Program-made: the position numbers and the translations under genes | Source: Peltaster fructicola | Taxonomy: Eukaryota > Ascomycota > Dothideomycetes | Direction of reading: 5' to 3' | Assembly: GCA_001592805.2 (NCBI GenBank) | Contig: CP051142.1 | Location: 1,922,001-1,986,000 of the forward strand | Length of the DNA stretch: 64,000 nucleotides | In this document: piece after piece, positions 10,226 through 22,641 of the stretch | How positions within the stretch are numbered: position 1 is the first letter of the stretch | Layout: each line of letters begins with the position of its first letter | Notes under the pieces: generated by a model | Database searches by the model: none | Told to the model about the DNA's origin: nothing | Seen by the model: only the letters and a program-made list of their open reading frames with translations

Positions 10226-12526
10226 TCAATATTGTCTATAGTTTTGCCCTGGCTGTATCTCGTATCCATGCGCGTCGATATACCTTACATTCTGCTCAGG
10301 CTGCACGCTCTGTCTTATGTATTGCACAGGAGCAACGCTGCCTTGTCGAGGAGGAAGACCAATAGGCATCTGCTGGGCGAATCCAGGTTGGACGCCGTAT
10401 GGTCTTGGGGCCGCTTGCACCAGAGGATGACCATCCTGGGAGTACATCTGTGTTGGTGGTGCCGTTTGTCTGCTAGATTCGACATAATGGAAAGCTGGCG
10501 GTGCCATGCCAGCATGAGGGACAGACTGTGCGCCATAAGGCTGCTCATGCTGTACACGATGATCGAAAACTGGTGATGTCGAGTCCGTGTTGAAATGCCT
10601 AGTCTCCTGTGGTGCATAACTCCGTACCCTCGGCATACGTCCCTCGGAGGCATCTAACGTATACCCAGGTGTCATCGCGGTACGAGATGGCTGAACGTAC
10701 TCGATGCGAGGGTTCGCAGGGTCGTATTGTGCTGACGGTGCGTAGACTGTCGACATCCTACTCGCACTTCTTTCAAAATGAGATTCATGGCTCTCCGGGA
10801 CGACTGAAGCCCGTGCTGGTGCAGCCTCAGGTTCAGCAGCATAGTATCTGTTTCCGTATTGATCAACAACGACTCGTTTCGGTGCTGGAGGAGGCATCAT
10901 CGCATTAAGCGACGTCTCTTGCAATCGTGATGGTGGGGGCGGCATAAAGCCTGTCTGAGGCCTGCTAGCTGGTGCGTACGAAGCGACTGGCGAGATGCGT
11001 CTGAAATTCGGCGGTGGAAACATCGGTGATGCGTTTGAAGCATCTGGCGAGACGCCTCTAAAGTTGGGCAGTGGCAACGGCTGGAATGCGTGATGTAGGG
11101 TAGCTACCCTTCGCAGGTCTTGCTCGGGTGCCTTGTGGTGTGCCATGACAGAGGTTGCACGTTGTGGCATAACATGAACTGAAGGATTTGACTGGGTGCC
11201 AAAGTACTGAGTAAGATGTTGTGCGGGTGCGAGCTGTACCGGCGGCTGCTGCTCGACCATTCTATACTCATACTGTGGTTGCTGAGGTGTCGAGTAAGGC
11301 AGTGGTGATACTGGCTCATCCTTAATGGCCATTTGAGGATACTGTGCAGATGTGTCCAGTCCTGATCGTCGATCGCGCTTCTTAGATCTGCCAGATTGTT
11401 CGACTTCTCGTTTTCTCTTCTTGCTCTTCTGTCTCTTGCCAGCGCGGTTGTTAACCGGTGGACTCGCAGATGACTGACGAGCATTATCTGTATCGTACCG
11501 CGAACGAGCCTTCTTCACCATCTCAGGTTTACCGTTGACAAGCTCGAGCTCGTAGTTCTGATTCCTGTGTACGGTCAATGGTGACACTCGTTCTGGCTGT
11601 GGCGCGGCGATTTGCGTCAGCCGATTGTGTGCGACCTGGGTTTGAGGTGAATCTGCGACAGGCGGAGGTGCATATTCAGGTGTGTAATCGTCGCTACCTT
11701 GCGAGACCTCTCCAGGTTCATAGTCTGAAGCTTCGCCTTCGTCAGGCGGTGTGATCTGCTCATAGTCGTTTGCATCATTTCCTGTCATGGGGTCTTCCGG
11801 AATGTACTCGTCGTCCTCTTGCGCTTCATCGTACAATGCTCCTTCTGCTCCTTGATCAGTGGCTTTCGCGAATATTCTTCTGTCGTGCGTACGGGTTTGA
11901 CGTCTCTTGGCACCATCGAAATGCTCGAAGTCTGCCGTGAATGCTTTCTTCGTAACACGCACTCCATCAGCAGACCACTCACTCTCGACCTGACTTGAGT
12001 AGTAGTCGTTCTCATCGAAGGACGACTTATCATCTCGTATTTGTGGCACAGCGACCTTCAGGCCAGACACAGGTGGGATCTTCGCCTGCGCCTTTGCCAG
12101 CACATTGTCCACATCTAAGGCGATCGTTTGTCCGTCTCTTTCGCCAGCACAGGTATGCTTGCGCCGCTCTACCTGTTCGTACAGCTCGCGCTCAATGCGC
12201 TGACGCTTGAGTCGACCTTCCGCTCGGATGAGGCTATCTGATTTCTCTAAGAAGATCGGATCGATGCCAGAGGCTGTTGTAGCATAGGGGAGGCCTGGGA
12301 GCGGCTGTTGCGCGCGCTTCGGCTGCTCAACTGTGGCATTCTCCCGTGGAGCATTAGCGATAGTAGCCTCAAGCTGCTTCAAAGTCGCAGCAGATAGTTT
12401 GTACTGAGGCTTCTTGCCTTGCACGATGGCCAGCTGCAGAGCAAAGAGCTCGTCCAGGAGTTTATTCTCCTGATCACGCGAGAGCACGGCGCCATTTGCG
12501 CCAGCATGCGTGATCGCGAGTGCCAT
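10226..12526 (-). CDS. large, mostly disordered protein, probably nuclear, function unknown
   Basis: Single exon of 766 residues. The first about 170 residues are the most ordered, with helical segments (SRDQENKLLDELFALQLAIV, RLKRQRIERELYEQVERRK). The rest is low complexity: acidic Glu/Asp stretches, a lysine/arginine cluster (GKRQKSKKRKREV) that looks like a bipartite nuclear signal, then long Pro/Gln/Tyr-rich sequence. Near residues 495-525 a motif is duplicated (PNFRGVSPDAS and PNFRRISPVAS), a small internal tandem repeat visible at 11000-11075. The composition resembles fungal transcription or chromatin cofactors, but no DNA-binding domain is visible and I assign no function. Confidence 0.72.
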   Translation of the reverse strand: MALAITHAGANGAVLSRDQENKLLDELFALQLAIVQGKKPQYKLSAATLKQLEATIANAPRENATVEQPKRAQQPLPGLPYATTASGIDPIFLEKSDSLIRAEGRLKRQRIERELYEQVERRKHTCAGERDGQTIALDVDNVLAKAQAKIPPVSGLKVAVPQIRDDKSSFDENDYYSSQVESEWSADGVRVTKKAFTADFEHFDGAKRRQTRTHDRRIFAKATDQGAEGALYDEAQEDDEYIPEDPMTGNDANDYEQITPPDEGEASDYEPGEVSQGSDDYTPEYAPPPVADSPQTQVAHNRLTQIAAPQPERVSPLTVHRNQNYELELVNGKPEMVKKARSRYDTDNARQSSASPPVNNRAGKRQKSKKRKREVEQSGRSKKRDRRSGLDTSAQYPQMAIKDEPVSPLPYSTPQQPQYEYRMVEQQPPVQLAPAQHLTQYFGTQSNPSVHVMPQRATSVMAHHKAPEQDLRRVATLHHAFQPLPLPNFRGVSPDASNASPMFPPPNFRRISPVASYAPASRPQTGFMPPPPSRLQETSLNAMMPPPAPKRVVVDQYGNRYYAAEPEAAPARASVVPESHESHFERSASRMSTVYAPSAQYDPANPRIEYVQPSRTAMTPGYTLDASEGRMPRVRSYAPQETRHFNTDSTSPVFDHRVQHEQPYGAQSVPHAGMAPPAFHYVESSRQTAPPTQMYSQDGHPLVQAAPRPYGVQPGFAQQMPIGLPPRQGSVAPVQYIRQSVQPEQNVRYIDAHGYEIQPGQNYRQY

Positions 12527-12897
12527 ATCGACATACAGGAAACTCTGACGAAGTACTCAAAGGACTGACAGACTGAGCAACACGCGTTGATGAAGAGCCA
12601 TAATTGACGTGTAGAAAGGAAGGTGTCCAAATATTCCGGGAGACGAGTTCTTAATGCAGCTCGGCGAGAATAATGGCAGGTGATTGGCTGGACTGACCAC
12701 TACTTGCCAAACACTACACTGATTGGCTTATGCGTCATCAGACATCAAAGAGCAATTGAAACGATACAAAATGCTGGCGCAAGTCCTCTCCTACTTCTCG
12801 GTCCCTGGTCACCACTCCATATCTCCTTGAGTGTTCCATGATCACATTTTTAGCCAGTCACACGCGGCTCAAGCAAGATCGACACGATACAAATACA
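12527..12897. promoter_or_regulatory. divergent promoter region
   Basis: 371 bp between the starts of the disordered protein gene (minus) and the nucleotidase gene (plus). A CCAAT-like run (CCAATCA on one strand as TGATTGG, about 12671-12677) is present; the rest is unremarkable. Assignment as promoter follows from the gene orientation. Confidence 0.45.
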
Positions 12898-13647
12898 ATG
12901 GCGGCGAACGGGGATACCAAGGTCGACAAGAGGTTGGTATTCTTCTTCGATATCGATAATTGTCTCTATCCCAAATCATACAAGATACACGACAAGATGT
13001 CAGTCCTAATAGATGCCTACTTTCAGAAGCATCTTGAGCTCAATCAGGAAGATGCCTTCCACCTACATCAACGCTACTATCGAGACTACGGTCTAGCAAT
13101 CGAAGGCCTAGTGAGGCATCACAAGGTCGAGCCACTGGAGTACAATCGCCAAGTTGACGATGCCTTACCGCTAGACGAGATCATAGAACCCAATGCTCGA
13201 TTACGGCAACTTCTCGAGGATATCGATACAAGCAAGGTTCGTCTCTGGCTGTTCACGAACGCCTATATCACGCATGGCAAGCGAGTTGTCAAGCTCCTCA
13301 AGATCGATGATCTATTCGAAGGCATAACATATTGTGATTATGGAGCTGAGAAACTTCTTTGCAAACCAGCACCAGAGATGTTTGCCAAGGCTATGAGGGA
13401 AGCTGGAATTGACGATGTACACTCATGTTACTTTGTCGGTGAGTAATTGGTAGCACCGCCTATTGCTACGTCGCTAACCAGTTCAGACGATTCTGGTCTC
13501 AATATCAAAGGTGCCAAAGCAATTGGCTGGCGGACTGCTCATCTCGTCGAGCCCGATGCCAAAGCGCCAGATGCACTTGCTGGCGACCACCAGATAAGTA
13601 ATCTGCAAGAACTTCGCACAGTCTTTCCAGAAGTGTTCAGAGCGTAA
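12898..13647 (+). CDS. HAD-family pyrimidine 5'-nucleotidase (SDT1/PHM8-like)
   Basis: Two exons, 12898-13438 and 13487-13647, joined across a 48-nt intron, give 233 residues. HAD motif I is FFDIDNCLYP with Asp18 and Asp20. Motif II is LFTNA. The lysine of motif III is in LLCKPAPEMF. Motif IV is FVDDSGLNI. The helical cap between motifs I and II matches yeast Sdt1 and Phm8, which hydrolyse UMP, CMP or other nucleoside monophosphates, and lysophosphatidate in the Phm8 case. I chose the ATG at 12898 (context ACAATGG) over an in-frame ATG at 12838, whose context is poor. Probably cytosolic. Which of the two paralogue types it represents is not decidable here. Confidence 0.87.
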
Positions 13648-13827
13648 CGTACGACGTGCCGATGGCGAAATGCGGACAACAATGAGACGGAGCTGTCATA
13701 CAATACAGATCTTGGCTGGCAAGACTGTACCAAATAGATTATAGTGAGGTACACGAAGAGGCCTGCAGACTCCTGTACGCCATGCTCGAATAGATACTGT
13801 GCCCAACAGAACATACAATCATCCACA

Positions 13828-16541
<2,714 letters not shown>

Positions 16542-16671
16542 GGTGGACAGGCCTGTATTCTGTGGTATTTATGATCGGTGTCGATAGGATGGAGCACAAG
16601 GTGTGATTGTACGTTATGCGTGGAGTAGCATTGTTCACTTCAGCATTCGATGGTTGGCGGGATGAGGTTCG

Positions 16672-16705
16672 ACGCGTTCTCCGCGCGGAGAACGCGAGCA
16701 CGCGT
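16672..16705. promoter_or_regulatory. two MCB-type ACGCGT boxes upstream of MCM3
   Basis: ACGCGT occurs at 16672-16677 and 16700-16705, 131-164 bp upstream of the MCM3 start codon. In yeasts ACGCGT is the MluI cell-cycle box bound by MBF (Mbp1/Swi6 or the Res/Cdc10 complex), which drives G1/S genes including MCM genes. The match is exact; binding in this organism is inferred. Confidence 0.6.
16673..16696. promoter_or_regulatory. 24-bp perfect palindrome in the MCM3 promoter
   Basis: The left arm CGCGTTCTCCGC is followed at once by its exact reverse complement, with no spacer. Each end contributes an ACGCG-type core, so the palindrome presents two oppositely oriented MBF-like half sites. It could also form a cruciform. 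Confidence 0.7.
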
Positions 16706-16720
16706 AAAGTGCTTCTTAGA

Positions 16721-16730
16721 GTCACGTGAC
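16721..16730. promoter_or_regulatory. GTCACGTGAC palindrome (E-box, CACGTG core)
   Basis: A 10-bp palindrome with the CACGTG core bound by bHLH factors such as Cbf1 or Pho4 in yeast. The identical 10-mer recurs at 42140-42149 in another divergent promoter. Occupancy is inferred only. Confidence 0.5.
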
Positions 16731-17572
16731 CAAGTCACAGCATACCAGGGAGTAACTTTGCTGCCACTCAACCTCCGATGTGTTCATCCTCCACTTCCGC
16801 TCTGGTTGCTTATGGCTCCCGTCTTCGCCAGCCGCGTATGATACAGCTTGGCAGCTTTGATTCACTCATCTGCTGCAACGACGTGCGCGGCAGATTAGTG
16901 CAAGCTGCCCAGCCTCCAGCTCCCACGAAGCGATCGGAGCCGATAGAGTGCCACGCCGAGAGGTGGCAATGACTCGCAACACCACAGCCAAGGGAGTGCC
17001 TCATGGCTGCAGTCTTCCCTTTCGACACTCTAGCCTGAGTAGCTAAGGAAGACCGCGAACCTATGAAGGGAAGTCAAGACCCGCCACGAGGACGACTATT
17101 CACAAAGTACTACCATTAGTGCTACGAGCAACCTACCGCCTCATCTGTTGAGCCTGTGTCGAAAGCTCTATCGCGAGCTCCGCTCCTTGGCTGCTTGCTG
17201 CTGTATTAGCTTCGGCGTTGTTCATGCAGGTGGCATCACGAGAGCACGAAAATACATGGAGCGATACACAATGTCTTGACGAGGTATCATCTACTTTGCA
17301 CGTAGGCGTCCACAGTGCGTGCAGCCATGGTTGACATGAGTATATATGGCTTGAACAGGCTGGCTGGGTTAGGGGCACGCCGTGCTTGGCTCGACGACTG
17401 TTCACGCATACACGTGACGGTACCGCACCTTAGAGATGGAAGAGCAACGCATTCAATGTCCAGCTGGCTATTCACGCGACGAGTATAAGTATGTCGTCAA
17501 GTTCATCATGGTTTGCATCACTCAAGCACTTCCATTCCTCTTTCCACTCACACAAACCTCAATTCAGTCACC

Positions 17573-18051
17573 ATGGCCACCATCACCATCACACAAGAAG
17601 AGTTCGATGCTCTCAAGGCGAACAACGACGCCAGAGCACAGAAAGGTCTCAGTCAATTCTACTGGGACCAGGACCTAGCACGTGATGCACAGAACTATGC
17701 CAACGAACTGGCAAGCAGGAATGTCCTCAGCCACTCGTCTGGCACTGGCCAAGGAGAGAATCTGTTCTGGGGTGGTGGTGATAGAACACTCTCTGAAGCG
17801 GTCGATGCTTGGTTGGCCGAAGAAAGGGACTACCACAACGAAGCAATTGGCGAGGGCAACTTCATGCAATATGGACATTACAGTGAGTTGTCTCGTACCT
17901 ACGCCGGCACAGCTGACAAGCTATAGCGCAATGCATGTGGAAGAGCACTGTCAGGATGGCAGTAGCCAAGGCTACGGCTTCCAACGGATCGACCTATATC
18001 GTGGGTCGATACACTCCACAGGGCAACTGGACAGGGCAAAGACCATATTAG
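17573..18051 (+). CDS. CAP/SCP-domain protein (PR-1 superfamily) without a signal peptide
   Basis: Two exons, 17573-17882 and 17927-18051, with a 44-nt intron, give 144 residues. The start has a perfect context (ACCATGG). The CAP fold is visible: FYWDQDLARDAQNYANELA, then HSSGTGQGENLFWGGG (the GENL motif), then YNE-like acidic residues and HYTQCMWKSTVRMAVAKATA, then YIVGRYTPQGNW. Secreted relatives (Pry1, plant PR-1) bind sterols or fatty acids. Here translation begins MATITITQEEF with no hydrophobic leader, so the protein looks intracellular or is secreted by an unconventional route. A signal-encoding upstream exon cannot be fully excluded, but the upstream in-frame extension is not hydrophobic enough. 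Confidence 0.85.
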
Positions 18052-18148
18052 AACACCATAGCATGACAACAGCGATGTATGGAATGAGAATGTATTGCTT
18101 GAGTCTGCTAACATATACGCTGAGAACGCGACATTATATTCAAGCCTA

Positions 18149-20174
18149 TCAATCGTTCCAAGCACTTCTCTCCTCGTCGAAGGGACTGCCAGCCTGTCTT
18201 GACTCCCAGGGCTGCTTGTGGCCCGTCTCATCACGTCCTTCCGCATCGTTAATGCTCTTGAGAGCATCCGGTGGTCCACCCACTGGCTCGTCCAGTGCAT
18301 GACTTCCATCGTCAAGTCTCTGCTCTGGCTTGTCCGGGTTGAAGCCTTGTCTGACTTCTTCCTCAGCATCGCCATTGTAATCAGGATGTGTCTTGACAAA
18401 GTGCTTTTGCTCGACTGCGTTCCAACCTGGACCGCCCTCCTTGCGAGCACGAACTCGATCGATCTCTTCGGCCTCTTCATCTTCTACTATGAGATCGACC
18501 AGCTGGCTCGAGTGCGATTTTGTGCTCTCTGAAGAGTCGTGGCGAAGCAAGGAACCAATGACTGGAAGAGACTTGAGTTTCTCCTTGCCCTTACTGCGTT
18601 CCTTCGACTTTGATGAGGAGTCTGAAGAGCTCGCCTCATTCTGGTTGTGCTTGCCTTGGTGGACGTTCTCTTGAATACTCTTTATGCGGGACTCTCGTCG
18701 CTTCTTGTTGACCTTGGTAGGCTGAAGAAGTGCACGGTTCGTTGATTGCGAAAGCATGTTCGGGTCGGCATATAATCTGTCTTCTCGCGAAGCGTAATGG
18801 GTGTTGATGACGGGATAGAGCCAGTCCCCAAATTCAAAGGTGCGAGCATCATCGTACATGGCCTCCTCATCCTTGTCAAGTGTCGGCGATTCTGGCTCGT
18901 CGCTTGTACCATAGTGAGGTGTATCACTTTGTTCTGATCGAGCCTTTCCTCCACCAGGACTCATCGTCCTCGCATGGCTGTCAACAAATCTGCTCAACAG
19001 CGGCTGCTTTGCGTCTGTGTTTGGTGATGGTATCCAGTACTTGCCTCGCCCGTCTCTTTCGTATCTCATACCTTCCCGCATTCTTGCTCTTCTGCTGGAA
19101 CTCTCCTCGTGAGCCATGACGTTGTCGTTGGCATCGAAGTACCTGTACTCGTACTTAGTGCCACTGAAGGTCTCCTTTGCGTCCTCGATCAGATCGCGAG
19201 GACCGAACGCGTCTCGTAGAGCGTAACGGATAGGCATGCGTGCGTCGGAGATGGTCCTGTCTGCATAGTCCTTCCAGCTGAAGGCATACCAGTGCGAAAG
19301 TGCGAAGAAGGGCATTTCGAAGCAGATGAGCGCGTCCTGTATGGCTGCAGCAAGATTGTCTGCAGTGTAGCCTCCTCCAACGCTTGGAATGGCGCCAAGA
19401 CTGACCAGAATGGAGAGAAAGAAGCCCTGCCACCAGGAGGCGAAGATGATGCCTTTGATGCACAAGAATTTTGGCATAGGTCGGAAAGGTTGCAGGTCGT
19501 CTGACATGCAGACCCAGAAGAGCGCCAAGTCATAGAGCGACCAGCAGATGCTGACGTTGTAGATGATGCCAGTCCACATATAACCTGAGTCCGCGCTCAG
19601 TGTCCCATCCTTGAATGTGCCCGTTGCCTTCATAGCTACTGTGGCTATAGCTAGAATCGGCTTGATCCAAACATACTGCAGAATACCTCTCTTGATACCC
19701 AGGAAGGTGTGCGGGTCACTGATATCGACCTTCGCCAAGCAATGATTGAGTGGCCATAGATGGCTAACGGGTGGACGACCATGCATCATAATGATGAGGC
19801 TTCTCTCTCCACCAAGGAAGTTGATGAGGAGCTGAAAGAAGGTGTATAGTGTGAACGCTTCGTACACATCTCGGAATGGGTCGATCCAGAAGGCGACCTT
19901 CAGCGACGTGAGTGATGCCCATGACGCAGCGCTGAAGATGGGCACCAGCACGAGGATTCGAATGACATGGCGTTGCAAGAGAGGCTTTCGGTAGTTCTTG
20001 GTCTGTAGGAAAGTTGTGCTATACTGTGTCAGTTCTTACTGCTCTTCAGTTCTCGCGCTCAACGAACAATATGGTAAGCAGTGTTGCTATCAGGGCACAG
20101 ACACCGGCTAATATGAGAACCACCCTGCCAAAGCCTGAGCCTGTGCCGACTTCCTCGTTCTGATCGCCGCCCAT
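18149..20174 (-). CDS. TMEM184/DUF300 (OST-alpha-like) multi-pass membrane protein
   Basis: Two exons, 20174-20064 and 20002-18149, give 654 residues. The membrane domain matches fungal TMEM184 proteins: TKNYRKPLLQRHVIRI, then FFQLLINFLGGERSLIIMMH, LNHCLAKVDISDPHTFLGIK, and WWQGFFLSIL. About seven helices occupy residues 12-300. A long charged, disordered C-terminal tail of about 330 residues follows. Members are related to organic-solute transporter alpha and are reported on vacuolar or endosomal membranes in some fungi; the substrate is unknown. The exon 1 to exon 2 junction is my weakest call: I use a GTTGAG donor because the stronger GTAAGA downstream is preceded by an in-frame stop. The gene is tail-to-tail with the CAP gene and head-to-head with the sugar porter. 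Confidence 0.85.
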
Positions 20175-20749
20175 GGTGAATCGTGTGGTCGTGAGATGCG
20201 AGAAACTCTTATCCGTTCGTCTAGTTTCGTGAGCGTGCAAGTTGCTCTCAGCTGGCCATCGCTTGACGACACCACTGTGCCTGACGTTGGTGATGCTGCG
20301 TGCGGCGGCGGCAGTGTGGGCCTTCAGTGACACGACAAGGTCAGAGTCAAGTTCGCCGTGTCAGTGGCTGCTGCCTTGCCATTCTTGGAGGATCACGAGT
20401 ACAGTTGATAGACACGACAAGGGTCCGAAGCACCAACGACCCGCGTCACCGTGCGTACATCTACACAAGCCACGCTTTCGCGCCACATAGTGGCTATCAG
20501 CTATACCCAGATGGCTCGAAAAACGTGAAGAAAAGCAGATGGTCCCGCCTCTGTGCGTCATTATTGGATCGTGATTCGTGATGGCGAGTAGTTGTCCCAC
20601 GCGGATCTATAGAAGATTTTGAGAGCAGGTCATTCGTGTTACAACGATGGTGGTGGTCTCCTCTCTTCCTTGATATTTGTTCATCGTCCGGGTGTTCAAC
20701 AAGAAGCAGACTCGCGCTGCTATCATCGAGGCAGTCTCGAGCTAACAAG
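20175..20749. promoter_or_regulatory. divergent promoter between the TMEM184-like gene and the sugar porter
   Basis: 575 bp between two outward-facing start codons. Pyrimidine-rich and short-repeat stretches are present, but no motif stands out. No coding exon is recognised. Confidence 0.45.
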
Positions 20750-22412
20750 ATGGCTTCCATCAAGGACTGGGCTCTCGATAAGAAGCATCAGGTCAGACAC
20801 AATCATGCACGTATGGGAGATCTTGCTAAATCTGCCAGGTCGTGCTGTTCAGCAGCACAGCCATTGCTCTCTATGGCTATGATCAAGGTATGATGTCCTT
20901 GATCAACACCAATGCCGACTATCTCAAGACCATGGGGATAAAGGAGGAGGATCCTCAAGTCGGAGTGATCGTCTCTGTCTACTATCTCGGATGTGCCATA
21001 GGTGCAATCATTTTCTCCTGGTTTGCCGACAAGTACGGACGGAAGAAGTCTATCTTCGTGTCGCTTGCAATCGCTAGCTTGGGCAACCTCACCATGTTCG
21101 TCTCCGGTCTTGGCTACTCCTCTGGTGCTATGATTGTCATGTACATCGGCAGGGTCATCATGGGACTTGGCGTTGGTGGTATCGACAGTGTCGTGCCAGT
21201 ATACAGCAGTGAACTGTCGAGCGATGGTGCCCGTGGTAAGGCTCTTGCTCAAGAATTTCAGAGCAACATCTTCGGACTTAACATGGCTTTCGCAATCAAC
21301 CTGGCTGTCACAATCTCCCTCGGCAAGTCGAACGAATGGGCTTGGAGGATCCCGATCATTGTTATGCAGCTGTATCCTGTTGGGCTTATGCTCGTCATTG
21401 GTCTGCTGCCAGAGTCGCCCAGATGGTTCATCTTGCACGGCAGAGAGGATGACGCAAAGAGCTCTCTCAAGCGGATCCTCGGCGACGAGGACGCTGACGA
21501 GAAATACGATGAATTGCAAGAAAGCCACAAGAAGGAAGAAGAAGACGGCGTCTCTGCAAGCTATAAGGAGATGCTGACTCCTGGACATGCCCAATTCCAC
21601 CCAACGATGATCACCATCATGGGACAGGTCAATCAAGCTCTGACTGGGTATGGAGGTAAGTGCTGCATCTGAAGACCGCAAAACGACCATGCTAATGCTA
21701 CTCAGCCGTTTCTGTGTACGGTCCTCAAATCTTCGAGCTGCTTGGCTACAGCACACGCACCTCCGAATACTTAACACAGGGCAACTACATCTCCTACTTC
21801 ATCCTCATGACCCTAGCTTGGCTCTTGATCGATGCTGTCGGCCGACGTACTATCCTGCTCTGGGGTTCGGGAGCTCTCATTACATGCTTCGTCCTCCTGA
21901 CCATATTCGGCGGCCTGGCCATGAACGCTGACGAGTTTGGCATTCCCACAGATGCTGTAGCCATCCCGGGTATCGTTTCATTATTCGTTGCAACCGGTGC
22001 CTTCGGCATAGGGTGGCTCGCGACAATTTGGCTCATTCCAACAGAGATTTTCCCGACTATGGTCAGAGCGAAAGGCACGGCAGTCAGCGTTGTCATCTGG
22101 GGACTGGCTAACTTTGCTGTCACTCTGCTCACACCGGTTCTTTTCAACAATCTCAAGTACTGGATCTTCCTGGTGTTTGCTATCACCAACTTGTTTGCTG
22201 GTGCTTGGACTTATCTGTATACACCAGAGTCGGGTGGCCGTTCGTTCGAGGAGAACCAAAAGTTCTTCGAGCAAGCCAAGGAAGAGAAGACGTGGCGTGT
22301 GGGCAAGGTTGCCAAGGGCGAATTCCGCAAGATGCCCTATACGAAACCAGACGGAGAAGATGGCGAGACACAGCCGTTGCTGAGACGAGTGGTTGATCAA
22401 GTGCACGCCTGA
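20750..22412 (+). CDS. MFS sugar transporter (sugar porter family)
   Basis: Three exons, 20750-20791, 20839-21655 and 21706-22412, give 521 residues. The first exon encodes only MASIKDWALDKKHQ, then a 47-nt intron. The sugar porter signatures are present: YDQGMMS after TM1, DKYGRKKSI (the GRK motif between TM2 and TM3), GRVIMGLGVGGIDSVVPVYSSE, and PESPRWFILHGR after TM6. In the second half, IPTEIFPTMVRAKGTAVS precedes TM11 and TPESGGRSFEENQ closes the domain. Twelve helices are expected in the plasma membrane, importing a hexose or related sugar by proton symport. The central loop is acidic. Substrate specificity cannot be read from sequence here. Confidence 0.92.
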
Positions 22413-22641
22413 GGGAGCTGATCATCTTGGCTGATGCATATATCATGGCACATAGTACCACTGACGATGTCAGCAGTGGCCGCATATCATCTGACATCTG
22501 CGTTAACAATATGGACAGTTCATTCTGCTCCAAGACTATCATCGACGCATATATGTAAGATTCCAATCATTAATCGACTTTGCTGCTGCGTTTGGTGCTC
22601 AAGTAGAAAAGTGAAGTGCACTACTGTTGTTGAGATTCCAC

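Larger units (their letters stand above)
16542..17572. promoter_or_regulatory. divergent intergenic region between MCM3 and the CAP gene
   Basis: About 1 kb. The MCM3-proximal part carries two ACGCGT boxes, a 24-bp perfect palindrome and a CACGTG site, listed separately. A second CACGTG is at 17411-17416 on the CAP side, and a TATA-like TATAAGTA is near 17484. I see no gene inside: the open frames here lack any domain. Confidence 0.55.

Noticed and set aside
12838-12897. Upstream in-frame ATG for the nucleotidase gene
   Set aside because: Its context is poor and the added residues are not conserved-looking. The ATG at 12898 has A at -3 and G at +4.
20803-21777. A 324-codon minus-strand frame opposite the sugar porter
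   Set aside because: It overlaps all of the transporter core antisense, has mixed composition and no domain.
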